From Hyphomicrobiales bacterium (GTDB taxonomy: Bacteria > Pseudomonadota > Alphaproteobacteria > Rhizobiales > Rhizobiaceae): a DNA stretch of 64,000 bases. Below, piece by piece: positions 48,318-59,613 of this stretch. Made by a program: the position numbers and the translations under genes. Location: positions 767,558 through 831,557 of the forward strand of contig UICE01000003.1 in the NCBI GenBank assembly GCA_900471815.1, written 5' to 3'. Numbering within the stretch: the stretch's first letter is position 1; each line of letters begins with the position of its first letter. A model generated the notes under the pieces. That model worked only from the letters and a program-made list of their open reading frames with translations. It had not been told where the DNA came from and did not search any database.

Positions 48318-50837
48318 ATGGCGGAAAACTATCTTCAGCGTTCTAACCGGCAGGATGATTCGCGATTCGGTATTGATGATCCTCTGATGGAGCTATCCCG
48401 CATTATGGGAACTCCGGAGCAGGATGAGTCACCTTCCGGGTCCAATGATGATTTTGCTCTGGATCTTGAACGCGAACTGATGGGAGGCTTCGATGACGAA
48501 GTCACCTCACAGTCCGCTTCGGCTGAATCAGATCGCAATCAGCAGAATGACGAGCCTGACGCTAGCGAATTTCAGGAGTCAATCGAGCGCGAGCTTTCGG
48601 CCATGCAGCCTGAGCAGCCTTACGACATTCCTGCGCAACCCGTCGCCGCTTACGAAGAGCCTGACTATGCGGATTATGAGCCGGAGACGGCTTATGCCGA
48701 CAATGAAGCAGGCGAGGGTGTAATTTCAAATACAGGCGCTGAAGCTCCCGCTGCGCCAGTTGCAGCCGCGCCGGCGATCAGCCTTGAAGATGAATTGGAA
48801 ACACTGCTTGCCGGATCGGCAAGGCCAGTTGTGCAGAGGTCTGCGAATGCATCCTGGGGATACGGTTCACGTTCCAATGTAGCCGGTCGCACGGAAGCAG
48901 CGCCGATTATCAGCCGCGCAACTGCCTACCAGCAGCCAGAAGCAGCGCCAGCGCCTGCTCCGGTCGCTTATGCACCAGCATTGCCCGCTGCTGCGTATGA
49001 GCCGCCTGTGGAGGAGATTGCTGCGCCGGTTGCTTATGCTGCACCAGAGCCTTCTTATGAGCCGCAGGTTTCCTATGCCGAGCAGGAAAATTCCGACACG
49101 GAAATCGAAGATGCTTTCAATGATCAGGAACTGATGGCAGCGCTTGATGATTTTGAAGTGCCGATGGATGCCGAGGAAGAGCTTGCGCCAGTGCGGGAAC
49201 AGATCGCCGTTCCAGTTGCTGCTCCTATTGCCGGGGTGCCTAAGGTTCCAGAAGTTCATGCCTTGAGCGATTATGCGGATGAACTCGATCGTGCCGCCAA
49301 GCCGGTTCAAGCACCTGATGTGGATACTATCGCCGTTACCGAAAGTCGGGTTGACTACACCGAGTCACTCGATCTTCCGATGGTGAACTACGAAGACGAT
49401 GCTCCCCAGAACAATGGTCTCAACGAGCTGGAGAGCGAGTTTGCCGAAGTATTCGGCTCGATCGAATCCGACACACAGCACAATGATTTTGCTGCAACGC
49501 CCAAGGAACAGGCACAGCCGGAACCTGCAAAGGACGAGTTTGCTGAAATCTATGCCGATGTCTTTGGCAATGAAGCCGAACAAAGCCGTTACAATGAAGC
49601 TGGCTATGCGGCTGCCGGTGTCGCTGCGGCAGGTATAGCCGGAGCAGCATTGCAGGCTCCTGCTGCCTCGGCCCGTTATCAGCACGGTCCTGAGGACGAT
49701 GCTAATTTCGGTTATGATCCGCGTCAGGATGATGTCGACATTGCTGCTGGAGCCTATGCGCAGAACGAAAACAGGCCGCGCCGTAATCCTCTGTTCGTTC
49801 CGGGTGTGGCTGCTGCTGTGGTTCTGGTCGCTGTTGCGGGTGCGCTCGCATATAAGTGGACTGGCTCGACGGGTGGTGAACCCGTGGTCATCATGGCCGA
49901 TAAGACGCCGATGAAGGTTCAGCCAGAAGCAACGGCGAGCGCTGTCGTTCCCAATCAGGACAAGGCTGTTTTCGATAAGGACGCAACCGCTGCTCCGGTA
50001 ACGCCTAAACAGGAGCAATTGGTAACAACGCGCCAGGATCCTGTTGATCTTGCAGCCGATGAAGACGATGAAGTGCCAATCGCCGACAAGGTTGATGCGC
50101 GTATCGACCCTGCCGATCAAGATCTGGCGGCAAATGAGCCAGCTCCGGAACGCAATGGTGCACTTGCACCGCGTAAGGTTCAGACAATGGTCGTCAAGCC
50201 GGACGGAACGATGGTTGCCTCCATTACTCCTGACGCGCCGCCGGCAGGCACTGGTGCCGCCGCTGCTCCCGTGGAACGTCCCGGCAACACAGCAACGGGG
50301 CCTGTCTCAGCGGATGATCCTGTTGCTGCACTTGCGGGAGGAGATCCGGTTGAGCCGGAACCAGCGCTTGCGCCAGAAGCGCCAGCCGCTGCGGCACCCG
50401 CTGCTCCAAAAGCTCAAGTTGCGGCCAAGCCGGTAGAAACGAAGAAGATCACACAGGAAACAGTCGCCTCGGTTGCTCCGAAAAACGTTCCCGTGGTGGA
50501 ATCGCGTCCTGCCGAACAGCCGCTCGATATTGTTGATCGCGTGCCAGCCAAAAATGCTCCTACACAACAGGTGGCTTCGGCTGCACCTGCTGCTGGAAGC
50601 TATTTCATCCAAGTTGCTTCGCAGCCAAGCGTTGAGGGTGCGCAGAAGACCTATGCATCGCTGTCGCAGAAACATGCGGGCGTTATTGGCGGACGCGGTG
50701 TCGATATCAAGCAGGCCGAGATTGCAGGAAAGGGCACATTCTATCGTGTACGTATCCCTGCCGGCTCGAAGAGCGACGCGGTGAATTTGTGCTCCAAGTA
50801 CAAATCCGCAGGCGGAAGCTGCTTTGTGACGCAATAG
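48318..50837 (+). CDS. SPOR-domain protein with long disordered cytosolic part
   Basis: 839 residues. Residues 1 to about 488 are acidic and rich in Ala/Pro/Glu with repeated AAPVAYAAPEPSYEPQ-like stretches and no folded domain. One membrane span lies at about 490-513 (LFVPGVAAAVVLVAVAGALA). A second Ala/Pro-rich spacer (514-755) leads to a SPOR domain at about 757-839 (GSYFIQVASQPSVEGAQKTY, ending in GGSCFVTQ) that binds denuded septal peptidoglycan. It probably acts in cell division; the argS-SPOR-nagZ order is conserved. Confidence 0.85.
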   Translation: MAENYLQRSNRQDDSRFGIDDPLMELSRIMGTPEQDESPSGSNDDFALDLERELMGGFDDEVTSQSASAESDRNQQNDEPDASEFQESIERELSAMQPEQPYDIPAQPVAAYEEPDYADYEPETAYADNEAGEGVISNTGAEAPAAPVAAAPAISLEDELETLLAGSARPVVQRSANASWGYGSRSNVAGRTEAAPIISRATAYQQPEAAPAPAPVAYAPALPAAAYEPPVEEIAAPVAYAAPEPSYEPQVSYAEQENSDTEIEDAFNDQELMAALDDFEVPMDAEEELAPVREQIAVPVAAPIAGVPKVPEVHALSDYADELDRAAKPVQAPDVDTIAVTESRVDYTESLDLPMVNYEDDAPQNNGLNELESEFAEVFGSIESDTQHNDFAATPKEQAQPEPAKDEFAEIYADVFGNEAEQSRYNEAGYAAAGVAAAGIAGAALQAPAASARYQHGPEDDANFGYDPRQDDVDIAAGAYAQNENRPRRNPLFVPGVAAAVVLVAVAGALAYKWTGSTGGEPVVIMADKTPMKVQPEATASAVVPNQDKAVFDKDATAAPVTPKQEQLVTTRQDPVDLAADEDDEVPIADKVDARIDPADQDLAANEPAPERNGALAPRKVQTMVVKPDGTMVASITPDAPPAGTGAAAAPVERPGNTATGPVSADDPVAALAGGDPVEPEPALAPEAPAAAAPAAPKAQVAAKPVETKKITQETVASVAPKNVPVVESRPAEQPLDIVDRVPAKNAPTQQVASAAPAAGSYFIQVASQPSVEGAQKTYASLSQKHAGVIGGRGVDIKQAEIAGKGTFYRVRIPAGSKSDAVNLCSKYKSAGGSCFVTQ

Positions 50838-50863
50838 ACCGAACAGACAAAAATAAGAGAAAA

Positions 50864-50890
50864 GGCGGCCACTGGCCGCCTTTTCTTTTT
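50864..50890 (+). terminator. Rho-independent terminator after the SPOR gene
   Basis: GGCGGCC (50864-50870) pairs perfectly with GGCCGCC (50874-50880), loop ACT, followed by TTTTCTTTTT. It separates the SPOR gene from nagZ. Confidence 0.92.
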
Positions 50891-50916
50891 GTGCATTGAA
50901 GCAGTAGACTCCCAAT

Positions 50917-51936
50917 ATGAGCGAATCAAAAGCATGGATTGCCGGTACCACCGGCCTGAAACTGACTCCGGATGAGATTGCGTTTTTTCGCGATGAACGT
51001 CCTTGGGGTTTTATTCTTTTTGCACGCAATGTGAGCGAAGCTGCACAGATCGAAGATTTGTGCGCGCATTTGCGTGATCTGGTCGGGCGCAATGATGCGC
51101 CTGTGCTAATTGACCAGGAGGGTGGACGTGTGCAACGTTTGCGCCCGCCATTGGCCCCTGATTATCCATCGGGTTCGGCGCTGGGCGCTCTCTACCGCGA
51201 AAATGAGGAGAAGGGGCTGCGGGCGGCTTGGCTTTTGTCCCGCCTGCATGCGTTTGATCTGTTGAAGCTTGGCATTGACGTGGATTGCCTGCCAGTGCTG
51301 GACGTGCCGGTGGAAGGTGCCAATGATGTGATCGGTACGCGCGCCTATGGCAAGCATCCGGACATTGTAACAGCCATGGGCAGTGCGGCAGCAGAAGGAT
51401 TGCTGGCGGGCGGCATGCTGCCGGTCATGAAACATATTCCCGGTCACGGCAGGGCCTTTGCTGATACGCATCACGAGCTACCGACCGTTGCGACCGGGCT
51501 GGATGAACTGGCTGAGCATGATTTTGCGCCCTTCAAAGCGCTATCCCATCTGCCAATGGCCATGAGCGCTCATGTGATCTTTTCAGCGGTCGACCCTAAA
51601 TATCCGGCTACGACGTCTGGTAAGGTGGTCGAAGAGATTATCCGTGACTATATAGGCTTTGACGGGCTTTTGATGAGCGATGACGTCTCCATGAATGCAC
51701 TTTCTGGGGATTACTTCGACCGAACCAAAGCAATCTTTGCGGCAGGATTGGATATGGTGCTTCATTGTCACGGGATTATGGAGCAAATGACGGCGGTTGC
51801 CTCATGCACTCCGGAGCTGCAAGGCAAGGCACTTGAACGGGCGGTAAAGGCCATAAAATACAAACGGAAACCCGACGCTTCCAGTGAAGAAGAGCTCAGG
51901 GACGAATTCCGCAGCATGTTCGAGGCGGTTGCATAA
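50917..51936 (+). CDS. nagZ: Beta-N-acetylhexosaminidase, cytosolic (NagZ)
   Basis: 339 residues, a glycoside hydrolase 3 domain. Diagnostic motif MLPVMKHIPGHGRAFADTHH carries the KH(F/I)PGHG block with the catalytic His-Asp pair, and the nucleophile Asp is in FDGLLMSDDVSM. LIDQEGGRVQRLRPP is also typical. It removes GlcNAc from anhydro-muropeptides during peptidoglycan recycling; in some bacteria this controls AmpC. No signal peptide. It starts the gene run to tatC. Confidence 0.95.
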   Translation: MSESKAWIAGTTGLKLTPDEIAFFRDERPWGFILFARNVSEAAQIEDLCAHLRDLVGRNDAPVLIDQEGGRVQRLRPPLAPDYPSGSALGALYRENEEKGLRAAWLLSRLHAFDLLKLGIDVDCLPVLDVPVEGANDVIGTRAYGKHPDIVTAMGSAAAEGLLAGGMLPVMKHIPGHGRAFADTHHELPTVATGLDELAEHDFAPFKALSHLPMAMSAHVIFSAVDPKYPATTSGKVVEEIIRDYIGFDGLLMSDDVSMNALSGDYFDRTKAIFAAGLDMVLHCHGIMEQMTAVASCTPELQGKALERAVKAIKYKRKPDASSEEELRDEFRSMFEAVA

Positions 51937-51985
51937 AGTGCGATAACAGGGAAGCGAGACAGGTTTGGCAGTTAGCGAAAAAAAC

Positions 51986-52807
51986 ATGAATGGCAACAAA
52001 GCAGCTCCAATGGAGGCGCTTTGGGAGAGCCAGGTTGATCGCGCTGCCAGCGAGCCTTCCCTTGTCATCGACATTCAAGGGTTTGAGGGGCCGCTTGATC
52101 TTTTGCTGCATCTTGCGCGAAATCAGCGTGTCGATCTGGCGCGAATTTCTGTTGTTGCCCTTGTTGAACAATATCTCGTGTTTATCCGGCAGGCACAGGC
52201 CCTTCGCCTTGAACTGGCGGCTGATTATCTGGTCATGGCCGCCTGGCTAACATATTTGAAATCGAAGCTGCTCATCCCGAAAGCTCCGGGCGAAGAAGGT
52301 GAAAGCGGCGAAGAACTGGCCGCCACTTTGCAATTCAGGCTGAAACGGCTTGAGGCAATGCGCGACGCGGCGATGAAGCTTATCAACTGCAATCGTCTTG
52401 GCCGTGATGTCTTTCCCCGTGGCATGCCGGAAGCTGTTATTGTTGATCAGACAAATGCTTACTCAGCCACGCTATATGAGCTTCTGACTGCCTATGCCTC
52501 ACAAAGGCAAAAGCGCGCGACCTCGCATGTGCAGATTGCGCGGCGTTCCGTCTGGTCGCTCAAGGATGCTCGGGAAATATTGATGCGTCTCGTTGGCGAG
52601 ATGAAAGACTGGACCGCGCTGGACCAATATTTGCTGGAATTTATTACGACTCCGGCAGAACGTGCTTCGGCAATAGCAAGTTCTTTTGCTGCAAGTCTTG
52701 AAATGGTCCGCGAGGGACATCTGGAAATCCGCCAGACGGGCGCTTTCAAACCGATCTACCTCCGCAACCGGCCGGAAGAACCAATGAAGGATGTGGTCAA
52801 TGGCTGA
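51986..52807 (+). CDS. scpA: Segregation and condensation protein A
   Basis: 273 residues from ATG 51986; a TTG at 51965 would add seven codons. IDIQGFEGPLDLLLHLARNQ followed by RVDLARISVVALVEQYLVFI is the ScpA N-terminal signature, and the C-terminus has the winged-helix kleisin end. It bridges the SMC heads with ScpB in chromosome condensation. It overlaps scpB by eight bases. Confidence 0.92.
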   Translation: MNGNKAAPMEALWESQVDRAASEPSLVIDIQGFEGPLDLLLHLARNQRVDLARISVVALVEQYLVFIRQAQALRLELAADYLVMAAWLTYLKSKLLIPKAPGEEGESGEELAATLQFRLKRLEAMRDAAMKLINCNRLGRDVFPRGMPEAVIVDQTNAYSATLYELLTAYASQRQKRATSHVQIARRSVWSLKDAREILMRLVGEMKDWTALDQYLLEFITTPAERASAIASSFAASLEMVREGHLEIRQTGAFKPIYLRNRPEEPMKDVVNG

Positions 52808-53522
52808 TCCTGCAAATGACGATGTCAAAATTGACAGGCAAGAGGCTGAGGACAACTGGAATACGGCAGTCAAAACATCAGACGCGTTGCGAATGGTTGA
52901 GGCGATCCTGTTTGCATCGGCGCAGCCTGTAACAGAAAAAGCCCTCAAAGAGCGCCTGCCATCGGATGTTGACGTTGCGATGTTGCTGGGAGAGTTGCAG
53001 GAAATATACTCCAATCGCGGTATAAATCTGCGGCAGGTTGGTGGTGCGTGGGCATTCCGCACTGCCGCAGATCTTGCATTCCTGATGAATCGCGAGGCTG
53101 TACAGCTCAAGAAATTGTCGCGGGCAGCTCTCGAAGTGCTTGCTATCATTGCCTATCACCAGCCGGTAACGCGTGCGGAACTCGAAGATATTCGCGGTGT
53201 TGAAACCTCCAAGGGCACGCTTGATGTGCTGATGGAAACGGGCTGGATCAAATTCCGGGGGCGTCGCCGCACGCCCGGTCGCCCCATAACTTATGGAACA
53301 ACAGCCTCGTTCCTCGATCACTTCGGGTTACAGGAAGTACGCGATCTGCCCGGCATAGATGAGCTGCGCGGGGCAGGGCTGCTTTCCGCCCGCATGCCAA
53401 CCAATTTTGCAATTCCTGTGCCTTTCAACGATCCGGACGAACTGACCGAGGATGAAGATCCTTTGACAGATATCGATCTGGAAGAACTGGGCCTTTTGAC
53501 ACCTAAGGTTGAGCAGGAGTGA
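52800..53522 (+). CDS. scpB: Segregation and condensation protein B
   Basis: 240 residues. Start at 52800 overlaps scpA by 8 bases; a longer form from 52791 is less likely. SDALRMVEAILFASAQPVTE, LKKLSRAALEVLAIIAYHQP and VTRAELEDIRGVETSKGTL are the ScpB winged-helix signatures. An acidic tail (TEDEDPLTDIDLEELG) follows. It dimerises and binds ScpA. About 180 bp without a gene separate it from tatA, presumably with the tat promoter. Confidence 0.93.
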   Translation: MADPANDDVKIDRQEAEDNWNTAVKTSDALRMVEAILFASAQPVTEKALKERLPSDVDVAMLLGELQEIYSNRGINLRQVGGAWAFRTAADLAFLMNREAVQLKKLSRAALEVLAIIAYHQPVTRAELEDIRGVETSKGTLDVLMETGWIKFRGRRRTPGRPITYGTTASFLDHFGLQEVRDLPGIDELRGAGLLSARMPTNFAIPVPFNDPDELTEDEDPLTDIDLEELGLLTPKVEQE

Positions 53523-53701
53523 CATTATTTCTCGCCACATTTGCGGCGGATAGTCCCTTAAGGCAAAATTCGTACCTCGCAAATCAATTCGGGCTTGCGC
53601 TGGGTTTACGCGAATGTGAAAGAACAAAAGCGACTTGTGTTTGAAAAGCACGGGGAAAAAGCTTAGATCAGCTCAAACCACTGGGCGAATGTGAGGGTAA
53701 A

Positions 53702-53929
53702 ATGGGTAGTTTTTCAATCTGGCACTGGCTTATCGTGCTTGCGGTCGTGTTGCTTCTCTTCGGACGCGGCAAAATTCCTGAGCTGATGGGCGATGTTGCC
53801 AAGGGTATCAAGAACTTCAAAAGCGGCATGAGCGACGAAGATGCTGCGGACGCCAATAATTCCAAGACCATTGACAACACGACAAGTGAGCCAGTGAATT
53901 CAGTCAAGGAAAAGACCAAGAAGTCTTGA
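53702..53929 (+). CDS. tatA: Sec-independent translocase subunit TatA
   Basis: 75 residues. One span ([20 protein letters not shown]) is followed by the Phe-Gly hinge and an amphipathic helix ([19 protein letters not shown]), then an acidic tail. It oligomerises to form the passage for folded proteins in the Tat system. It heads the tatABC group. Confidence 0.95.
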   Translation: MGSFSIWHWLIVLAVVLLLFGRGKIPELMGDVAKGIKNFKSGMSDEDAADANNSKTIDNTTSEPVNSVKEKTKKS

Positions 53930-53995
53930 ACGGTAAGGGCGGGAGCCTTGCCCTGCGCGTGGCTGAATGGCCGCGTTGTGGCTGGAGCATGATAA

Positions 53996-54616
53996 ATGTT
54001 TGATGTTGGTTGGTCGGAAATACTGGTCATCGCGGTCGTTCTGATTGTGGTTGTAGGTCCGAAAGACTTGCCCAAAATGCTGCGTGCGTTCGGCAAGGCG
54101 ACGACTAAGTTTCGGGCAACTGCAGGTGAGTTTCGCAAGCAGTTTGATGAAGCTCTGAAAGAAGCCGAACTTGATGATGTTCGTGGCATTATAAATGATG
54201 CAAAGAGCCTCGACCCGCGCAATGACATACGCAAAGTATTCGATCCCGTCAGAACGATAGGCGAGGAAATACGCTCTACATTGAAAGATGCGACGGATAC
54301 GGCGAAGGATAATGTGGCCATTCCCGACCCATCAGCGCCCGGTGCCACGCAGGCGCAACCTGTGGTGATGGAGCCATTGCCGCCTGTTGACGAGCCAAAG
54401 AAAAAGCCGAGGGCTGCGGCCAAGCCAAAGGCAGCCCCCAAAACCACGACGACCGCTAAACCCGCCAGCGCGGGGCCTGCAAAGGCAGTCGCTGTTAAGC
54501 CAGGCACAACAAAACAGACTGTCACAAAACAGACTGCTGCCAAAGCAGCCGCAGCGCCGGTCAAAAAGACGGCTAAGCCACGTGCCAAGAGCAGTGATAC
54601 GGGGACGAAATCTTGA
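53996..54616 (+). CDS. tatB: Sec-independent translocase subunit TatB
   Basis: 206 residues. The N-terminal span with Glu8 (MFDVGWSEILVIAVVLIVVV) and GPKDLPKMLRAFGKATTKFR are typical of TatB. The C-terminal third is a Lys/Ala/Pro-rich disordered tail (AAKPKAAPKTTTTAKPAS), long for the family. It binds twin-arginine signal peptides with TatC. Its TGA overlaps the tatC start. Confidence 0.94.
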   Translation: MFDVGWSEILVIAVVLIVVVGPKDLPKMLRAFGKATTKFRATAGEFRKQFDEALKEAELDDVRGIINDAKSLDPRNDIRKVFDPVRTIGEEIRSTLKDATDTAKDNVAIPDPSAPGATQAQPVVMEPLPPVDEPKKKPRAAAKPKAAPKTTTTAKPASAGPAKAVAVKPGTTKQTVTKQTAAKAAAAPVKKTAKPRAKSSDTGTKS

Positions 54617-55428
54617 GCAATACCGACGATGAAATCGACAAGAGTTCAGCGCCGCTGATAGAGCATCTGATTGAGCTGCGCCGTCGTCTTATCTGGGCTC
54701 TGCTGGCTTTTTTCGTCGCGTTCCTGGGTTGCTTCCATTTTGGCAAGCAGCTTTTCAACCTGTTGGTTATTCCCTATCAATGGGCAGTGGGCTGGGCAGG
54801 ATTTGATCCGGCAAAGGCGCAGCTGATTTATACCGCGCCACAGGAATTTTTCTTCACGCAGGTCAAGATTGCCATGTTTGGCGGTATCGTCATTGCCTTC
54901 CCTGTTATTGCTTCCCAGATTTATAAATTTGTTGCGCCCGGGCTCTACAAGAATGAGCGCATGGCCTTCTTGCCGTTTTTGATCGCCTCACCAATTCTGT
55001 TTCTCATGGGCGGTGCTCTGGTCTACTTTTTCTTCACGCCGATGGTTATGTGGTTCTTCCTTGCCATGCAGCAGACCGGCGGGGCCGGTGAAGTGCAAAT
55101 TTCCTTGCTGCCCAAGGTTTCCGAATATCTCAGCCTTATCATGACGCTGATATTCGCGTTCGGACTCGTTTTTCAGTTGCCGGTTGTGACGACCCTTTTG
55201 GCCCGGGTTGGGTTGATCGGCTATGAAGGTCTCAGATCAAAGCGCAAATATGCGATTGTGATTGCTTTCATCGTTGCCGCGGTGATCACGCCGCCCGATC
55301 CTGTCAGCCAGATCGGTCTTGCGCTTCCCACCATCCTTCTCTACGAGATTTCCATCTGGATGGCGCGTCTGATCGAGAAAAAGCGTGCGGCTGAGACAGA
55401 AGCACAGTCGAGCGAAATCTCGTCCTGA
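54613..55428 (+). CDS. tatC: Sec-independent translocase subunit TatC
   Basis: 271 residues from TTG 54613, overlapping the tatB stop (TTGA). The N-terminal PLIEHLIELRRRLIWALLAF, with the conserved Glu, and the first loop ETTR-like region APQEFFFTQVKIAMFGGIVI are signatures; six spans are visible, ending in AVITPPDPVSQIGLALPTIL. It is the receptor for twin-arginine precursors. Confidence 0.95.
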   Translation: MSNTDDEIDKSSAPLIEHLIELRRRLIWALLAFFVAFLGCFHFGKQLFNLLVIPYQWAVGWAGFDPAKAQLIYTAPQEFFFTQVKIAMFGGIVIAFPVIASQIYKFVAPGLYKNERMAFLPFLIASPILFLMGGALVYFFFTPMVMWFFLAMQQTGGAGEVQISLLPKVSEYLSLIMTLIFAFGLVFQLPVVTTLLARVGLIGYEGLRSKRKYAIVIAFIVAAVITPPDPVSQIGLALPTILLYEISIWMARLIEKKRAAETEAQSSEISS

Positions 55429-55467
55429 CACTCTCCAGTTCGCCGGGGTTCGCCCCATAAGATATAA

Positions 55468-56775
<1,308 letters not shown>

Positions 56776-56792
56776 ACAAACGGGGTAGGGCG

Positions 56793-57551
56793 ATGCGGAT
56801 TCTCTTGACCAACGATGACGGAATTCATGCGGAAGGTCTGAGTGTTCTTGAACGTGTCGCCCGCCAGCTTTCTGACGATGTTTGGGTCATTGCACCTGAG
56901 ACGGACCAGAGTGGACTTGCTCACTCGCTGACGCTTTCCAACCCATTGCGGCTGCGCAAGATTGATGACCGCCATTTTGCAGTGAGCGGCACGCCGACCG
57001 ATTGCGTCATCATGGGCGTCAAGCATGTGATGCCCGAGCCACCAGATCTTGTGCTTTCCGGCGTCAACTCCGGATCAAATACTGCAGATGACGTAACTTA
57101 TTCGGGTACGATCGCCGCAGCCATTGAAGGCACGTTGCTGGGGATCAAATCCATCGCTTTATCACAAGAGTATAATCTCAACGGTGGCGCTCGCGTCCTG
57201 CCATGGGAGATTGTGGAAGAGCGCGCTCCGGATGTGCTTCGAAAAGTGCTTGGTGTTGAATTGAGCAAGGGCGTTCTCGTCAACATCAATTTCCCCAGTT
57301 GCCAGGCTTCCGAGATCGCAGGCACCCGCGTGACGGTACAGGGAAAGCTTTCGCACGGGTTGACGATTGAAGAGCGTCACGATGGGCGCGGTTTGCCCTA
57401 TTACTGGCTTCGATATGGACGGGGTAAGGATGTGCCTGCCGAAAACAGCGATGTCGCTGCGATCCGCAACAACTACATTTCCATAACGCCATTGCAGCTG
57501 GATCTGACCGCGCATGAGATGCGAGCCGTTCTTGAGGAAACATTTATATGA
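56793..57551 (+). CDS. surE: 5'/3'-nucleotidase SurE
   Basis: 252 residues. It begins [16 protein letters not shown], with the acidic metal-binding pair [42 protein letters not shown] are further family blocks. It dephosphorylates nucleotides and short polyphosphates in stationary phase. It overlaps pcm by four bases, the common surE-pcm-nlpD arrangement, here without rpoS. Confidence 0.95.
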   Translation: MRILLTNDDGIHAEGLSVLERVARQLSDDVWVIAPETDQSGLAHSLTLSNPLRLRKIDDRHFAVSGTPTDCVIMGVKHVMPEPPDLVLSGVNSGSNTADDVTYSGTIAAAIEGTLLGIKSIALSQEYNLNGGARVLPWEIVEERAPDVLRKVLGVELSKGVLVNINFPSCQASEIAGTRVTVQGKLSHGLTIEERHDGRGLPYYWLRYGRGKDVPAENSDVAAIRNNYISITPLQLDLTAHEMRAVLEETFI

Positions 57552-58201
57552 AACCGGCCATGTCCGAGCGTGAAGGTTTTGCGGCTTTTGTGCTGCGTAT
57601 GCGCAGGTTGGGCCTAAGCGACCAGAGATTGATGAGCGCTCTTGAGGCCACGCCTCGCATGAGTTTCGTGAGCGGTAACCTTGGCAATGTCGCTTATAGT
57701 AAGGGCGTATTGCCTATTGAGTGCGGAGAATTCATTGAAGGCCTGGACCTTCAGGCTCAGTTGATCAAGGCGCTCGAGCTGGAACCATCGCACCGGGTTT
57801 TGGAAATTGGAACGGGTTCCGGTTTTACCGCCGCCGTCATGGCCCGGCTTTCAGGACGTGTCCTATCACTTGAACGCTATCGCACACTGGTTGAGCTTGC
57901 GCAGCAGCGTCTTCAGGCTTTGAAAATTGAAAACTGTATTATCAAACATGCAGACGGGCGGTTGGGGCTCGCAAGCGATGGCCCCTTTGACCGGATCATC
58001 GTCTGGTCTGCGTTCGACGCTATGCCAAGGCATTTTGTCGATCTCCTTTCGTCCAACGGTATTTTGGTGGCGCCTATCGGCCCTGTTGACGGGGAGCAGA
58101 CAGTTGCACGTCTAACAAAGATTGGCAGCCGTTTTGACCAGCAGGAGTTGATGCGCGTAAGGTTCCTGCCCTTGGCCGAAGGGGTTTCCTCGGCGCTTTA
58201 A
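57548..58201 (+). CDS. pcm: Protein-L-isoaspartate O-methyltransferase
   Basis: 217 residues. The SAM motif is [20 protein letters not shown]; the catalytic region reads [20 protein letters not shown], departing from the usual ISQP(Y/F). It repairs isoaspartyl residues in aged proteins. ATG overlaps the surE stop (ATGA). It is more typical of Pcm than the tolC-linked paralogue at 32894. A 135-bp gap separates it from the nlpD-like gene. Confidence 0.9.
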   Translation: MKPAMSEREGFAAFVLRMRRLGLSDQRLMSALEATPRMSFVSGNLGNVAYSKGVLPIECGEFIEGLDLQAQLIKALELEPSHRVLEIGTGSGFTAAVMARLSGRVLSLERYRTLVELAQQRLQALKIENCIIKHADGRLGLASDGPFDRIIVWSAFDAMPRHFVDLLSSNGILVAPIGPVDGEQTVARLTKIGSRFDQQELMRVRFLPLAEGVSSAL

Positions 58202-58336
58202 CCTGACTGCGGCTGAGCCAAGCGTTTACGAGCTTGGTGAATTTTTTGCAAATTTTCGAAAGTTTTAACGGTCGGGTAACATTAACGCGATCTAATGCGT
58301 CTAATATTCTTGTATGAGTACGGGCGGGATTAAGCG

Positions 58337-59596
58337 ATGCGTTTGAGTACACTAGACAAAGCGTCACGGCGGTTGGCTCTCAATGCCGCCATTCTCACAG
58401 TTGCCGGCATTGCTGCCGGTTGCAGCTCCGGGGTGTCACGTTTCTCCAGTGCAGATTTCAGCTCTGGTTACAGTGATAACCAGAGATCGATCATGCAGAC
58501 CCAGAACAGTGGTTCGGTGGCGCCGGTCGATTCAACCTACACTGCTTCGGTCAATAATGCGCCGATCCGCTCATCGGGCGGTGTTCAGCGCGGTAGTCTG
58601 CCGCCCGTTGGCAGCCAAAGCGCTTCTTCATTGCCGCCGGTTTCCTCGCAGCCTTCGCGCCCGGCTCTCGCTCCCGTTGCGAACAATGCGCCAGTACGTC
58701 AGCAGCAGGTCGCCATGGCGGCACCCATGCAGACAGCGCCCGCAGGGTCTGCAACTTTGAAGACACCAGATGGACGCGAAGCCAGAATGCCTGCCGCTAC
58801 TGCGCCCGCGCAGGCCGCAGCAAAACCCATCACGACTTCAACGGCAAGCGGCACCTATAAGGTTCAATCCGGCGATACGCTTCATGCCATTTCGCGCAAG
58901 ACAGGCGCGAATGTCGATGCGATCAAGCAAGCCAATAATATGCAGGACGGAACAGTCCGTCTCGGGCAATCGCTGATCATTCCGCCGTCCAATTCATCGC
59001 TGGCACAAAATGTTGCCAATACGATGAAGCCCAAGGGCGGCACTGACCAGGTGAAAACTGCTGCTACACCGCCTGTCGAACAGCCTAAGGTTGTTGCAAG
59101 CGCACCTGCTGCGCCTGCGTCTGCTACAGCCGCCGCCGGATCGGAAGCCAAGCCCTATACCCCGCCGCAAGCGAGTGAAAAGGCTGCAGGCGAAGCGGAG
59201 AAGGAAGTCGCATCAATTCCATCGGCTTCGGGTGCATCGCAATTGCGCTGGCCTGTGCGTGGCCGCGTTGTCGCCAATTACGGCAAAGGTAGCGACGGCA
59301 TAGACATTTCGGTTCCGGAAGGCACCCCAATCAAGGCCGCCGAAAGCGGTGTCGTGATCTATTCGGGCGATGGACTGAAGGAATTCGGCAATACGGTTCT
59401 GGTCCGCCACGATAATGGCTTGGTCACCGTTTACGGCAATGCGAGCAAGCTGAACGTTCAGCGCGGCCAGAAGGTCAAGCGTGGCGAAGAGCTGGGCGCA
59501 TCCGGCATGACTGGCAATGCTACAACGCCGAAGCTTCACTTCGAAGTTCGCAAGAATTCGACGCCCGTCGATCCTACAAAATATCTCGAACTATAG
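58337..59596 (+). CDS. nlpD: NlpD/DipM-like lipoprotein with LysM and degenerate LytM domain
   Basis: 419 residues. Signal peptide with lipobox IAAGC (Cys29), a Pro/Ser/Ala-rich linker, LysM at about 172-215 (YKVQSGDTLHAISRKTGAN), and a LytM (M23) domain at about 300-419. Zinc ligands are lost: the H-x-x-G-I-D position reads SDGIDI, YAH reads YGN, and the H-x-H reads KLHFEVR. So it is not expected to cut peptidoglycan and may instead activate amidases at the septum, as E. coli NlpD does. Order surE-pcm-nlpD is as in other proteobacteria. Confidence 0.85.
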   Translation: MRLSTLDKASRRLALNAAILTVAGIAAGCSSGVSRFSSADFSSGYSDNQRSIMQTQNSGSVAPVDSTYTASVNNAPIRSSGGVQRGSLPPVGSQSASSLPPVSSQPSRPALAPVANNAPVRQQQVAMAAPMQTAPAGSATLKTPDGREARMPAATAPAQAAAKPITTSTASGTYKVQSGDTLHAISRKTGANVDAIKQANNMQDGTVRLGQSLIIPPSNSSLAQNVANTMKPKGGTDQVKTAATPPVEQPKVVASAPAAPASATAAAGSEAKPYTPPQASEKAAGEAEKEVASIPSASGASQLRWPVRGRVVANYGKGSDGIDISVPEGTPIKAAESGVVIYSGDGLKEFGNTVLVRHDNGLVTVYGNASKLNVQRGQKVKRGEELGASGMTGNATTPKLHFEVRKNSTPVDPTKYLEL

Positions 59597-59613
59597 TCAG
59601 TTCATTGATTTCC

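Noticed and set aside
49365-50120. 251-codon minus-strand frame
   Set aside because: Antisense to the Ala/Pro-rich part of the SPOR gene; composition is an artefact of that codon usage.
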